From assembly GCA_034409565.1 (NCBI GenBank), contig DAOUMS010000022.1, forward strand, positions 1-64,000: a DNA stretch of 64,000 nucleotides, written 5' to 3'. The notes below the pieces were generated by a model. The model was given only the letters and a program-made list of their open reading frames with translations. It had not been told where the DNA came from and made no database searches. Shown here piece after piece: positions 42,047 through 50,873 of this stretch; within the stretch, counting starts at the first letter, position 1, and each line of letters starts with the position of its first letter. Made by a program: the position numbers and the translations under genes. The DNA is from E44-bin89 sp034409565. GTDB taxonomy: Bacteria; Chloroflexota; Dehalococcoidia; Dehalococcoidales; RBG-16-60-22.

Positions 42047-43039
42047 ATGCCGCTGACCAAAGAAGTGCTTTTGAGTATGTATCGCCGAATGCTCACCATA
42101 CGCCATCTTGAAGAAGGCATCACAGAGCTTTCCCGACAGGGGCTTGTACCCGGTACCGGACATGTTTCCATCGGTGAGGAAGCGGTCGCCGTTGGCGCCT
42201 GCAGCGCTCTGGGGGAAAAGGACTATATCATCTCCACCCACCGTGCCCACGGACACCTGCTGGCCAGAGGTGCCGATATAAAAGTTATATTAGCCGAAGT
42301 CCTCGCCAAGGCAACTGGCTGTACCGGGGGTAAAGGTGGGTCAATGCATCTCTCCGACTTCAATCGGTATATCCTTGGCACCAACGGCATTGTGGGTGCT
42401 GGTATCAATATTGCTGGCGGTGTCGGCCTAGCCATAAAAATGCGCCAGACCGGACAGGTCTGCCTCGGCTTTTTCGGTGATGGGGCAGCTAACCGGGGAA
42501 CCTTTCATGAAGGGCTGAACCTGGCAGCGGTGCAGAAGGTACCAACGGTGTTCGTCTGTACCAATAATCAGTATGGCCTGTCCATGCCCCAGAGTAAAGC
42601 CTGTGCCAACATTGATATTTCCGCCCGGGCCAGCGCTTATGACATGCCCGGTTACCGCGTTGACGGGACGGACGTGGTTGCCGTCTATGAAGCGGTAAAA
42701 AGTGCTGTGGACAGAGCCAGAAAGGGCGATGGCCCGAGCTTGATTGAAGCCGTGTCCTACCGTTTGCGCGGTCATAGCATGCGCATGGACCAGCTGCCCG
42801 GTGGTTCCGACTACCGGCCCAAGGGCGAGGTTGAAGATTGGGCAGCCAAAAAGGACCCCATCAGGCTATTCCATCAGAAGCTCAAGGAGCTGGGTTATTT
42901 AACTGACCAAGAGGCAGAGCAGATCGATGTCGAATGCCAGAAGCTGTTTGCTGACGCGCTTGACTTTGCTCAGAACAGCCCTGAACCCGAACCGGAAACG
43001 GCTTTCCAGTGGGTCTATGCTCAGGAAGGAGTAAAGTAA
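42047..43039 (+). CDS. TPP-dependent 2-oxo-acid/acetoin dehydrogenase E1 alpha
   Basis: 330-residue alpha subunit of a pyruvate/acetoin/branched-chain dehydrogenase E1. The thiamine-diphosphate motif GDGAANRGTFHEGLNLAA..NN is present, and HRAHGHLLARG and RLRGHSMRMDQ are typical. It has a strong SD (AAGGAG). The beta subunit follows without a gap. No lipoyl E2 or E3 gene is in the window, so the rest of the complex would have to be encoded elsewhere. Acetoin-type E1 is as likely as pyruvate-type. Confidence 0.85.
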   Translation: MPLTKEVLLSMYRRMLTIRHLEEGITELSRQGLVPGTGHVSIGEEAVAVGACSALGEKDYIISTHRAHGHLLARGADIKVILAEVLAKATGCTGGKGGSMHLSDFNRYILGTNGIVGAGINIAGGVGLAIKMRQTGQVCLGFFGDGAANRGTFHEGLNLAAVQKVPTVFVCTNNQYGLSMPQSKACANIDISARASAYDMPGYRVDGTDVVAVYEAVKSAVDRARKGDGPSLIEAVSYRLRGHSMRMDQLPGGSDYRPKGEVEDWAAKKDPIRLFHQKLKELGYLTDQEAEQIDVECQKLFADALDFAQNSPEPEPETAFQWVYAQEGVK

Positions 43040-44017
43040 ATGGCCCAGCGACAGATAAGCTACTCTGCAGCGATAAGCGAGGCCATCAAAGAGGAGATGG
43101 CACGGGACTATAGGGTATTCCTCATGGGAGAAGACGTGGGGGTGCTGGGCGGTGCTTTTGGTGGCACCAAAGGCATATATGACGCGTTCGGTGCTGAACG
43201 TGTGCTTGATACGCCCATATCGGAAACAGCGATTATCGGTTATGCACTGGGAGCCGCGATGGCGGGAATGCGACCGATAGCGGAGATAATGCGGGTTGAC
43301 TGGATGACCATCTGCATGGATGAAATTGTCAACCAGACGGCCAAAATGCGCTATCTCTCCGGGGGGCACCCCGAGGTATCACTGGTCATCAGGGCCGCCG
43401 CCGAGGGCGGTATTGGCCTGGGTGCGCAGCACTCACAGAGCTTCGAGGCTTGGTTTGTACATATCCCCGGTTTGAAGGTAGTCATGCCGTCCACGCCCCA
43501 TGATGTCAAAGGGCTGCTGAAGTCGGCAATCAGGGACCCCAACCCGGTTATATTCCTGGAACCCGGAGTTCTCTACGGCATGAGCGGGCCGGTACCGGAA
43601 GAGGAATACGTTATTCCACTGGGAGAAGCGGAGGTCAAAAGGAAGGGGAAAGATGTCACCATCGTGGCCTGGGGGACAATGCTGCCCAAGACGCTGCATG
43701 CCGCCCAGACGCTGGCAGAAGAGGGCATTGACGTGGAAGTTATTGACCCACGGACGCTCCGTCCGCTTGATATCAACACCATAACAGACTCGGTAAAGAA
43801 AACGGGAAAGCTGATAATCGCCCATGAAGCGATGAGAACGTGCGGTGTCGGGGCGGAGATTGCGGCCCTGGTTCAGGAACGGGCATTCGACCATCTTGAT
43901 GCGCCCATACATAGAGTGGCCACGCCCGATGTTATCATACCGGTTAACCGTTCGCTGGAGAGACTGGTGTTGCCCCAGGAGGACACCGTCATTGAAGCCG
44001 TCAAGTCCATAGTTTAG
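43040..44017 (+). CDS. TPP-dependent 2-oxo-acid/acetoin dehydrogenase E1 beta
   Basis: 325-residue beta subunit. It has the transketolase pyrimidine-binding domain (GEDVGVLGGAFGGTKGI, AEIMRVDWMTICMDEIVNQ) and the C-terminal domain ending in PRTLRPLDINTI and VATPDVIIPV. It begins immediately after the alpha stop. It forms the alpha2-beta2 enzyme with the previous gene. Confidence 0.88.
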   Translation: MAQRQISYSAAISEAIKEEMARDYRVFLMGEDVGVLGGAFGGTKGIYDAFGAERVLDTPISETAIIGYALGAAMAGMRPIAEIMRVDWMTICMDEIVNQTAKMRYLSGGHPEVSLVIRAAAEGGIGLGAQHSQSFEAWFVHIPGLKVVMPSTPHDVKGLLKSAIRDPNPVIFLEPGVLYGMSGPVPEEEYVIPLGEAEVKRKGKDVTIVAWGTMLPKTLHAAQTLAEEGIDVEVIDPRTLRPLDINTITDSVKKTGKLIIAHEAMRTCGVGAEIAALVQERAFDHLDAPIHRVATPDVIIPVNRSLERLVLPQEDTVIEAVKSIV

Positions 44018-44046
44018 CCTAAGAGCAGAGGTTCAGGGAGCTGGTC

Positions 44047-45849
44047 TTGCTTAAAAGTCACAGTTGCGGTGAACTGAATACAGAAAACATCGGTCAGAAG
44101 GTAACCCTGGCTGGCTGGGTGGACCGGCGCCGGGACCACGGCGGCCTCATCTTTATCGACCTCCGGGACAGGGGGGGCATTGTACAGGTCGCTTTCAATC
44201 CCGAGGTGGCAAAATCGTGCCACAAAGTGGCCAACCGGATGCGCGGCGAATTTGTGGTGCGCGTAAGTGGTGAAGTGGTCAGGCGTCCGCCGGGAACGGA
44301 GAACCCTAAATTGCCCACCGGTGAAGTTGAGGTAACCGCGCATGATGCCGAGATACTAAATCCTTCCCGGACCCCGCCTTTTTACATCAATGAGGATATT
44401 GATGTTGAGGAAAACCTGCGCCTGAGGTACCGTTACCTTGACCTGCGGCGGGCCAGAATGCAGCAGAGCCTGATACTCCGCCACCAGGTTGTAAAGTTCA
44501 TCCGCGATTTTCTCGATGCGGAGGGCTTCATTGAGATTGAAACGCCCATTCTCATCAAAAGCACGCCGGAAGGCGCCCGCGACTACCTGGTGCCGAGCCG
44601 TGTCCACGCCGGCAAGTTTTACGCGCTGCCTCAGTCACCACAGCAACTCAAGCAACTGCTGATGGTGGCCGGCATGGAAAAGTATTACCAGATTGCCCGC
44701 TGTTTTCGCGACGAGGACACCAGAGCCGACCGCCAGCCTGAATTCACCCAGCTCGACCTGGAAATGAGCTTTATAGATGACGAGGACATTATGGGCCTGA
44801 TGGAACGACTTTTTATTGACCTGGTAAAGACCATCAGGCCAGAGATGAAGTTAAACGAGCCTTTCCCTCGCTTAAGCTATGCTGATGTCATGGCGCGCTA
44901 TGGCACGGACAAGCCTGACCTGCGCTTCGGCCTGGAACTGAAAGACCTGTCCGACATTGCCGAAAAGTCGGACTTCGAGATTTTCACGTCGGCCATTGCC
45001 GCCGGGGGCAAGGTCAAGGGCATCCGGGCACCCGGTTGCGCTGCGTACAGCCGGAAACAACTTGATGAGCTGAACCAGCTGGCACGGAGCTACGGGGCGG
45101 GTGGCCTGATAACGATATCGCTCGGTGAGTCAGCCGGCGGCAGCTTAGATGAGCTGACCCCGGACATGGTGCGCTCGGCGGCCGCCAAATTCCTGACCCT
45201 GGAGCAGATAAAGGCAATTGCCAAACGCCTGGAAGCCACCGTCGGCGACCTGCTTCTGGTCGTTGCTGGTGGTGCCAGTACGGTAGACACCTCACTCGGG
45301 GCACTGCGTCAGGAAATAGGGCAACGGTTGAAGCTGGCCGACCCGAACACGCTCACCTTCGCCTATATTAAAGATTTCCCCCTGTTTCATAAGAATGAGG
45401 AGACCGGCCACTGGGAACCGGAGCACCATCCCTTCACCAGACCTTGGGATGAAGATGAACCGCTTCTGGATACGGCTCCAGAAAAGGTGCGCAGCCGGCA
45501 TTACGACATGATATGTAACGGCTTTGAAATCGGTGGCGGCAGCCTCAGAATACACACGTCAGAGCTCCAGCGCAAGGTGTTCCGGTTGCTGGGCTACACC
45601 GACGACGAGATTGAAGAGCGCTTCGGGCACATGCTTGAGGCATTTGGATACGGCGCGCCGCCGCACGGCGGTATTGCGCTGGGCATTGACCGCACCGTGA
45701 TGCTGCTGGCGGGCAGGGAGACCATTCGCGAGGTAATCGCTTTCCCCAAGACCCAGAGCGCCCTAGACCTGACCTTCAACGCCCCGGCACCGGTCACGGA
45801 AGAACAGCTTGCCGAACTGCATATCCTCCTGCGCGAAGAAGAAGAGTAG
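44047..45849 (+). CDS. aspS: Aspartyl-tRNA synthetase
   Basis: Charges tRNA-Asp. A bacterial-type class II enzyme of 600 residues: N-terminal OB fold (HSCGELNTENIGQKVTLAGW), motif 1/2 region with RCFRDEDTRADRQPEFTQLD, a GAD insertion, and motif 3 GIALGIDRTVMLLAG. The start is TTG with AGGGAG upstream. Whether it also charges tRNA-Asn cannot be told here. It lies in the same apparent operon as the E1 subunits. Confidence 0.95.
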   Translation: MLKSHSCGELNTENIGQKVTLAGWVDRRRDHGGLIFIDLRDRGGIVQVAFNPEVAKSCHKVANRMRGEFVVRVSGEVVRRPPGTENPKLPTGEVEVTAHDAEILNPSRTPPFYINEDIDVEENLRLRYRYLDLRRARMQQSLILRHQVVKFIRDFLDAEGFIEIETPILIKSTPEGARDYLVPSRVHAGKFYALPQSPQQLKQLLMVAGMEKYYQIARCFRDEDTRADRQPEFTQLDLEMSFIDDEDIMGLMERLFIDLVKTIRPEMKLNEPFPRLSYADVMARYGTDKPDLRFGLELKDLSDIAEKSDFEIFTSAIAAGGKVKGIRAPGCAAYSRKQLDELNQLARSYGAGGLITISLGESAGGSLDELTPDMVRSAAAKFLTLEQIKAIAKRLEATVGDLLLVVAGGASTVDTSLGALRQEIGQRLKLADPNTLTFAYIKDFPLFHKNEETGHWEPEHHPFTRPWDEDEPLLDTAPEKVRSRHYDMICNGFEIGGGSLRIHTSELQRKVFRLLGYTDDEIEERFGHMLEAFGYGAPPHGGIALGIDRTVMLLAGRETIREVIAFPKTQSALDLTFNAPAPVTEEQLAELHILLREEEE

Positions 45850-45852
45850 TAG

Positions 45853-46797
45853 ATGGTTGACATAAAAGAAGTAGCCGAAAACATTTTCCTGATTGACAAT
45901 GAGCTCTATGCCATCCCCGGGTGGGGGGGCGTTTACCTCATCAATGAAGAAAAGAAAGCACTGATTGATACCGGCCCGGCTACCTCGGTGAAAGCAGTCC
46001 TGGATGGAATTAAAGAGGTGGGGGTTGCTCCCAAGGAAATAAAGTATGTCATCTTGACTCACATTCATCTGGACCATGCCGGCGGGGCCGGTGAACTGAT
46101 AAAGCACATGCCCGAAGCCCGGGTCATTGTGCACCAGAAAGGGGCCAGGCATCTGGTTAATCCCGAGAGGCTGATGAAGAGCTTCGCCTCCACTATGGGG
46201 GAAAGGATGGTGCGCAAGACCGGGCCAGTGACGCCGATCGACCAGGAAAAAGTCACCGCCGTATCTGGCGACGAGATATTCAAGCTCGGTAAAGGACAGA
46301 GTCTGCGCATCCTCCATATGCCGGGACATGCCCCGCACCAGCTCTGTATTCTGGAAAGCCGGCATAACGGCGTCTTCAGCGGTGATGCCGTTGGTATCCT
46401 GGTGGCGGAAGGCAAGGTGCTGATGCCGGCCACACCACCCCCCGCTTTCGACCTGGAACTGTCACTGAGTTCTCTACAAACGCTGCAGCAGCTAAAGCCA
46501 GAGCGGATTTATTTCGCTCATTTTGGCGCCACCGATAAAGTCACCGAAAGCCTAAAAATCGCCGTGGACAAGCTTAAAACCTGGCATACAATCGTATCCC
46601 AGGCTTTCGCTAAAGGTGGTTTTGAGGTCGCCTTCAAAAAGATACGAGAGCAGCTTTACACCGAACTGGAGCCGGCAAGGGAATATGAGTCACTTTATCA
46701 GTATCTGGCCGACGGCATAGTGGCGATGAACGTCACCGGTCTTTTAAAATATTATCAGGATAAAAAAATGCCAGTGGAAAAGGTGGAGCACGAGTGA
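45853..46797 (+). CDS. MBL-fold metallo-hydrolase
   Basis: A 314-residue metallo-beta-lactamase fold with H70-x-H72-x-D74-H75 (LTHIHLDHAGG), a later His in MPGHAPHQLC and an Asp in FSGDAVG, so a dinuclear metal site is likely. It resembles glyoxalase-II-like stand-alone hydrolases. The substrate is unknown. It overlaps the trigger-factor GTG start (GTGA). Confidence 0.85.
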   Translation: MVDIKEVAENIFLIDNELYAIPGWGGVYLINEEKKALIDTGPATSVKAVLDGIKEVGVAPKEIKYVILTHIHLDHAGGAGELIKHMPEARVIVHQKGARHLVNPERLMKSFASTMGERMVRKTGPVTPIDQEKVTAVSGDEIFKLGKGQSLRILHMPGHAPHQLCILESRHNGVFSGDAVGILVAEGKVLMPATPPPAFDLELSLSSLQTLQQLKPERIYFAHFGATDKVTESLKIAVDKLKTWHTIVSQAFAKGGFEVAFKKIREQLYTELEPAREYESLYQYLADGIVAMNVTGLLKYYQDKKMPVEKVEHE

Positions 46798-48116
46798 AGG
46801 TAACCAGAGATAAGACAGAGAACAGCCAGGTGTTTCTGACCATTGAGATGGAGCCACATGAGGTCGAGGAGTCAATGGCGGAGTCCTATCGGCGCCTGGC
46901 CAAGCGGGCCAATATACCTGGCTTCCGCAAAGGCAAGGCACCGCGCGACATACTGGAGCGCTATCTGGGCAAGGATGGCGTTCTTGAGGATGCCCTCAAC
47001 CATTTGCTGCCGCAGGCCTACGAAAAGACAATCAAGGAGCAGCAAATAGAAGCCTTTGCCCGACCGGAAGTCGAGCTAGTCCAGACCGACCCGGTCATTT
47101 TCAAAGCCAAAGTGCCGCTGGCACCTGAGGTACAACTCGGTGACTATCAGAGCATTAAAATGAAGCCCGAGACGGTAAAGGTGACAGACGCAAATGTAAA
47201 AGAAGTGATTGAGCAGCTTCGGCACCAGAATGCCACCTGGGAATCGGTAGAACGGGCGGTTAAACTTGGCGACCTGGCTGTATTCAATCTTGAGAGCCAG
47301 GTAGATGGGGTCCCGTTTATCAACCGGGAAGGCGTCCAGTATCTTGTCATGCCTGACTCCAGTTCTCCGGCCCCGGGCTTTGCCAAGGAGCTTGTCGGGA
47401 TGAAAAAGGGAGCGGAGAAAAATTTCAATATCAGACTCCCCGAAGATTACCCCCGCCATGAATTCGCCGGTAAAGAAGCTGCCTTCACCGTGAAACTGCT
47501 GGAGGTGAAGCAGGAGATATTGCCCGAGCTCAATGACGACTTTGCCACCCAACTGGGGGCGGAAATGAAAAACGTGGCGGCTCTGAAAGAGGAGGTGTCC
47601 CGAAATCTAAAGTTAAGAGCGGAGGCCAGAACCAGGGCTGACTTTGAAGAGAAAGTTATTGATGCCGTGGTCGCCACCGCCAAGGTTGAATTTCCACCGG
47701 TTCTGGTAGAAGCCGAGGTCCACCGCATAATGGACGAGCAGGCCCGACAGTTTGCACAGCAGGGCGCAAATCTGGAAGAATATCTGAAGAGCATCAATAA
47801 AACCGAGGAGCAGCTGCATGAAGAACTGCACCCACCGGCGACTCGAAGAGTAACCCAGTCCCTGGTTCTGGGCAAGGTTGCGGAAGTGGAAAAGATTGCC
47901 GTAGATGATAAAGAGATAGATAATGAGATTGAAGCGATGCTGAAAAACGCAGTCGATAAGAAAGGCGAATTGCAGAAGGCACTGAATGCGCCGCCTTCGC
48001 GCGACTCCATCAGGCAGATTCTACTGACGCGCAAAACGGTCGAGCGACTGGTGGAGATAGCCACCAGCAAAAAGGAGAGGAAAGGTAAATCGAAAAAGGA
48101 GGTGGATAAAAAATGA
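46794..48116 (+). CDS. tig: Trigger factor
   Basis: Ribosome-bound peptidyl-prolyl isomerase and chaperone, 440 residues. The ribosome-docking signature GFRKGKAP lies near residue 43. The FKBP-type domain spans about 150-240 (GDLAVFNLESQVDG, PGFAKELVGMKKG), with a long helical C-terminus. The GTG start overlaps the previous stop. It is coupled to clpP by an ATGA overlap. Confidence 0.93.
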   Translation: MKVTRDKTENSQVFLTIEMEPHEVEESMAESYRRLAKRANIPGFRKGKAPRDILERYLGKDGVLEDALNHLLPQAYEKTIKEQQIEAFARPEVELVQTDPVIFKAKVPLAPEVQLGDYQSIKMKPETVKVTDANVKEVIEQLRHQNATWESVERAVKLGDLAVFNLESQVDGVPFINREGVQYLVMPDSSSPAPGFAKELVGMKKGAEKNFNIRLPEDYPRHEFAGKEAAFTVKLLEVKQEILPELNDDFATQLGAEMKNVAALKEEVSRNLKLRAEARTRADFEEKVIDAVVATAKVEFPPVLVEAEVHRIMDEQARQFAQQGANLEEYLKSINKTEEQLHEELHPPATRRVTQSLVLGKVAEVEKIAVDDKEIDNEIEAMLKNAVDKKGELQKALNAPPSRDSIRQILLTRKTVERLVEIATSKKERKGKSKKEVDKK

Positions 48117-48739
48117 ATACTAATCCGATGAACGTCATACCGATGGTTATCGAGAGCGGCGCCCGGGGAGAACGAGCCTTTGATATCTATTCGCTCTTGC
48201 TGCGGGAGCGCATTGTCATGCTGGGCATGCCGATAAATGACCAGGTGGCCAACGTCATTGTGGCCCAGCTGCTCTATCTGGAGAGGGAAGACCCGGACAA
48301 GGATATCAGTCTTTACATTCACTGCCCGGGCGGCGTCATCAATGCCGGTCTGGCCATTTACGACACCATGCAGCTCATCCGGCCCGATGTCTCCACCATC
48401 TGCGTTGGTCTGGCCGCCAGCATGGGCACGGTGCTGCTCTGTGCCGGCGCCAAGGGCAAGCGCTATGCCCTGCCCAACTCCACCATACACATGCATCAGG
48501 CCTTTGGCGGCGCTCAGGGGTACGCCACTGACATCGAGATTGCGGCGCGTGAAATCATGCGCGTTCAGGATGTCATCAGGGGTATTCTGGTCAAGCACAC
48601 CGGCCAGACCATGGAAAAGGTCGCCCATGATACCGACCGGGATTTCTACCTCAATGCCGAGCAGTCCGTGGAGTACGGCCTCATTGATGAGGTCCTGAAA
48701 AGACCGGAAGAAGGCAGCAAAAAAGCGGAAAAGAAGTAA
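48113..48739 (+). CDS. clpP: ATP-dependent Clp protease proteolytic subunit
   Basis: A 208-residue serine protease forming the ClpP barrel. Ser103 is in GLAASMGTVLLCAG and His128 in HMHQAFGG; a DRDFYLNAEQSVEYGLID segment supplies the Asp. No clpX follows, as it does in many bacteria; a terminator closes the operon. Confidence 0.96.
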   Translation: MNTNPMNVIPMVIESGARGERAFDIYSLLLRERIVMLGMPINDQVANVIVAQLLYLEREDPDKDISLYIHCPGGVINAGLAIYDTMQLIRPDVSTICVGLAASMGTVLLCAGAKGKRYALPNSTIHMHQAFGGAQGYATDIEIAAREIMRVQDVIRGILVKHTGQTMEKVAHDTDRDFYLNAEQSVEYGLIDEVLKRPEEGSKKAEKK

Positions 48740-48760
48740 TAAACCAGCCGTCTGATAAAT

Positions 48761-48804
48761 AAATTCCCCTCCCGCCTTCTATCGGGTAGGGGAATTTTGT
48801 TTTG
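48761..48804 (+). terminator. Rho-independent terminator after clpP
   Basis: The stem AAATTCCCCTCCCG / CGGGTAGGGGAATTT (one bulged base) surrounds an 8-nt loop. It is followed by TTTGTTTT. On the minus strand TTTATTTAT follows, so it probably also ends the convergent formyltransferase operon. Confidence 0.85.
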
Positions 48805-48828
48805 CCGTCTGTGTTACCGACTGGACAG

Positions 48829-49659
48829 TCAGACAGAACCGCCCACTTTTTTATTGATTTCGGCGGTGAGGTCATAACCTTTAATCAGTTTTCCCTGTGC
48901 GTCAATGACCTGCTTGTCCGGCGTTATTTTCACTCTGCCCTGACTGAATGACTGAATGGTGGTAATAACCAGCGGCAGTTCCCGCACCACCCCGTGCTGG
49001 CGGATGAGCTGGAAAAGAGCGTTTGCCTCGCCCTGTTCCTGCTTTAGCTGCGCCACCGATTTCCCCTTTATCTCCGACCAGTGCCGGTCAAAAGGCTCAC
49101 CACGAACGGGGAAGGTGCAGTAAGTCACCACCGGGCCTTTGTCCAGTTCCGGCGTCACCAGGTGCATCATGGCGCCGGTCGCTTCCGCACCGGTCTCAAT
49201 CAACTTCCAGATGACTTCCTGCCAGGTCCCGGCCGGGCCACCGGGGGCCGCCGGGTGGAGATTGACCATGTCATATTGCTGGCACATCTCCGGCCCGACG
49301 ATAAGCATGTAGCCGGCCAGCACGCACAGGGCAGGCTTGAATTTCCGCAGTCTGGCCATCACCTCACGGTCGTAGTCAATTCGCCACACGGGCCACACCT
49401 CACCGGAGTCGCGGCTCGAACCAGCTACTTTTGCCTTGTACTTCTGGTAGGAAAAGGTGACCAGCGGAATTTGGTAGTCCTCCACCATCTTGAGGAAAAT
49501 ATCGGTCTGCTCGGTCTCACCGTGCTCGCGGCTGCAGAAGACAAAAGCGAACTTAGCATCAGTCTCATCCGACTCGATGCTGTCGTGCGCCGCTTTGAGC
49601 AACCCTCTCGACCCCTTGCCCCGTCCTGTGGAAAACCATCCCAGCTGGTACATTTTCAT
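48829..49659 (-). CDS. Formyltransferase-like protein (PurN-related)
   Basis: 276 residues related to phosphoribosylglycinamide formyltransferase. The catalytic Asn and His are in MVNLHPAAPGG and the Asp in TPELDKGPVV. It is about 70 residues longer than E. coli PurN, with a different N-terminal loop (GWFSTGRGKGSRGLL). So it is a formyltransferase with possibly different specificity. The start overlaps the PHP gene stop. Confidence 0.7.
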   Translation of the reverse strand: MKMYQLGWFSTGRGKGSRGLLKAAHDSIESDETDAKFAFVFCSREHGETEQTDIFLKMVEDYQIPLVTFSYQKYKAKVAGSSRDSGEVWPVWRIDYDREVMARLRKFKPALCVLAGYMLIVGPEMCQQYDMVNLHPAAPGGPAGTWQEVIWKLIETGAEATGAMMHLVTPELDKGPVVTYCTFPVRGEPFDRHWSEIKGKSVAQLKQEQGEANALFQLIRQHGVVRELPLVITTIQSFSQGRVKITPDKQVIDAQGKLIKGYDLTAEINKKVGGSV

Positions 49660-50318
49660 CACCGCCAGTCACGATTTTTCAATTTGTTCCAGGCACTGGC
49701 AAAGTGGGTCAGCGGGTTAGTGCGGCGGCCGATAACTTTGCCTCTGGCCAGCGCCTGAAGAAAGTCTTCACGACCGTTAAACTCCGGCATTTCCACGTAG
49801 GCATTACCAATCTCACCGGGGGTATGAGCATCGCTGCCGGCACTCCGGGCAAGGCCGTATTTTTTGGCAAAAGCCAGCGCCTTCTCCGAGCTGCGCTGGA
49901 GCAGACAGCGCGCATTGAAGACCTCGAGAACATCGATTTCCCGGGCGATTTCCTCGACGATTTTCTCACCGAGGGCCGAGGGACGGAAAACATCAAAGGC
50001 ATGAGGAACGCAGACGATGCCACCCTGTGCCTTTATCCGGGCAATCGTCTCCTCTACGGAGAGACCACCGGGGACGGTTTCCTTGAGGAACATACCCATA
50101 ATCTCGCCATACGGCGTCAATATCTCCTCGGCAACGACCACTGTGAAAGGAGCAAGGCGCTGCATCTCCAGTGCACCCTCAACGGTGCCATGGTCGGCAA
50201 CAGCCACGCAATTGATGCCCAACTGCTGGCACCGTTCCATGACCATATCCAGAGGCGTGCTACAGTCCATCGAATATTCGGTGTGGATATGAAGGTCGGC
50301 TTTCAGCAACAGCTTCAA
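49659..50318 (-). CDS. PHP-domain metal-dependent phosphoesterase
   Basis: 219 residues with the PHP metal-site motifs: HIHTEYSMDC at the N-terminus, VADHGTVEG, VCVPHAFDVFRP and GSDAHTPGEIG. These proteins are divalent-metal phosphoesterases; some act on nucleotides or phosphorylated small molecules. The substrate is unknown. The TTG start overlaps the efp stop (TTGA), so the genes are coupled. Confidence 0.82.
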   Translation of the reverse strand: MKLLLKADLHIHTEYSMDCSTPLDMVMERCQQLGINCVAVADHGTVEGALEMQRLAPFTVVVAEEILTPYGEIMGMFLKETVPGGLSVEETIARIKAQGGIVCVPHAFDVFRPSALGEKIVEEIAREIDVLEVFNARCLLQRSSEKALAFAKKYGLARSAGSDAHTPGEIGNAYVEMPEFNGREDFLQALARGKVIGRRTNPLTHFASAWNKLKNRDWR

Positions 50319-50872
50319 CTGCTCCTTTCCAGGTATTCACTGGTACGGGTGTCGACCTTGATGACATCGCCTTCATTGACAAAGAGGGGGACCTGAATGT
50401 TCAGCCCCGTTTCCAGCGTAGCCGGTTTGCTGCCGCCGGTGGCGGTATCTCCCTTGAAGCCGGGCTCGGTGCGCGTAACCTCAAGCTCAACGGCCACCGG
50501 CAGCTCAATATCAACCACCTCGCCTTTGTAGCTGGAAACCTCCACGGTAAAGCCCTCTTTCAGGTAATTCAGGGCGTCTCCCAGCCGGTCGCGACTGATT
50601 TCAATCTGCTCGAAGCTCTCGGTGTCCATGAAATGGTAAAGGCCGCCGTCATTGTAGAGGTACTGCATGGGGCGGGCATCAAGGCGCGCCCGCACCAGCT
50701 TGTCACCAGACTGAAAACTGCGCTCGATGGTATGGCCGGCAGTCAGGTCGCGCAGCTTGACCCGCGCCAGCGCCGTCCGTTTCATTTTAACGTGCTGGTA
50801 GTCCACCACCTGATAGAGCGTGCCATCGAGCTCAATGATAACCCCTTTTCTCAGTTCACTACCACTTATCAT
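50315..50872 (-). CDS. efp: Elongation factor P
   Basis: A 185-residue, three-domain translation factor that rescues ribosomes stalled at polyproline. It ends with the standard VPLFVNEGDVIKVDTRTSEY. The loop that holds the modified residue is unusual: most EF-P have PGKG or a similar PGRG, here it reads VKMKRTALARVK, one residue shorter and without glycine. The start ATG is two bases after the previous stop. Confidence 0.92.
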   Translation of the reverse strand: MISGSELRKGVIIELDGTLYQVVDYQHVKMKRTALARVKLRDLTAGHTIERSFQSGDKLVRARLDARPMQYLYNDGGLYHFMDTESFEQIEISRDRLGDALNYLKEGFTVEVSSYKGEVVDIELPVAVELEVTRTEPGFKGDTATGGSKPATLETGLNIQVPLFVNEGDVIKVDTRTSEYLERSS

Positions 50873-50873
50873 G

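Noticed and set aside
47447..48628. 393-codon minus-strand frame
   Set aside because: Antisense shadow of tig and clpP, both certain by motif; composition is low-complexity Ser/Arg.
49081..49758. 225-codon plus-strand frame
   Set aside because: Antisense to the formyltransferase-like gene whose catalytic Asn/His/Asp are intact.
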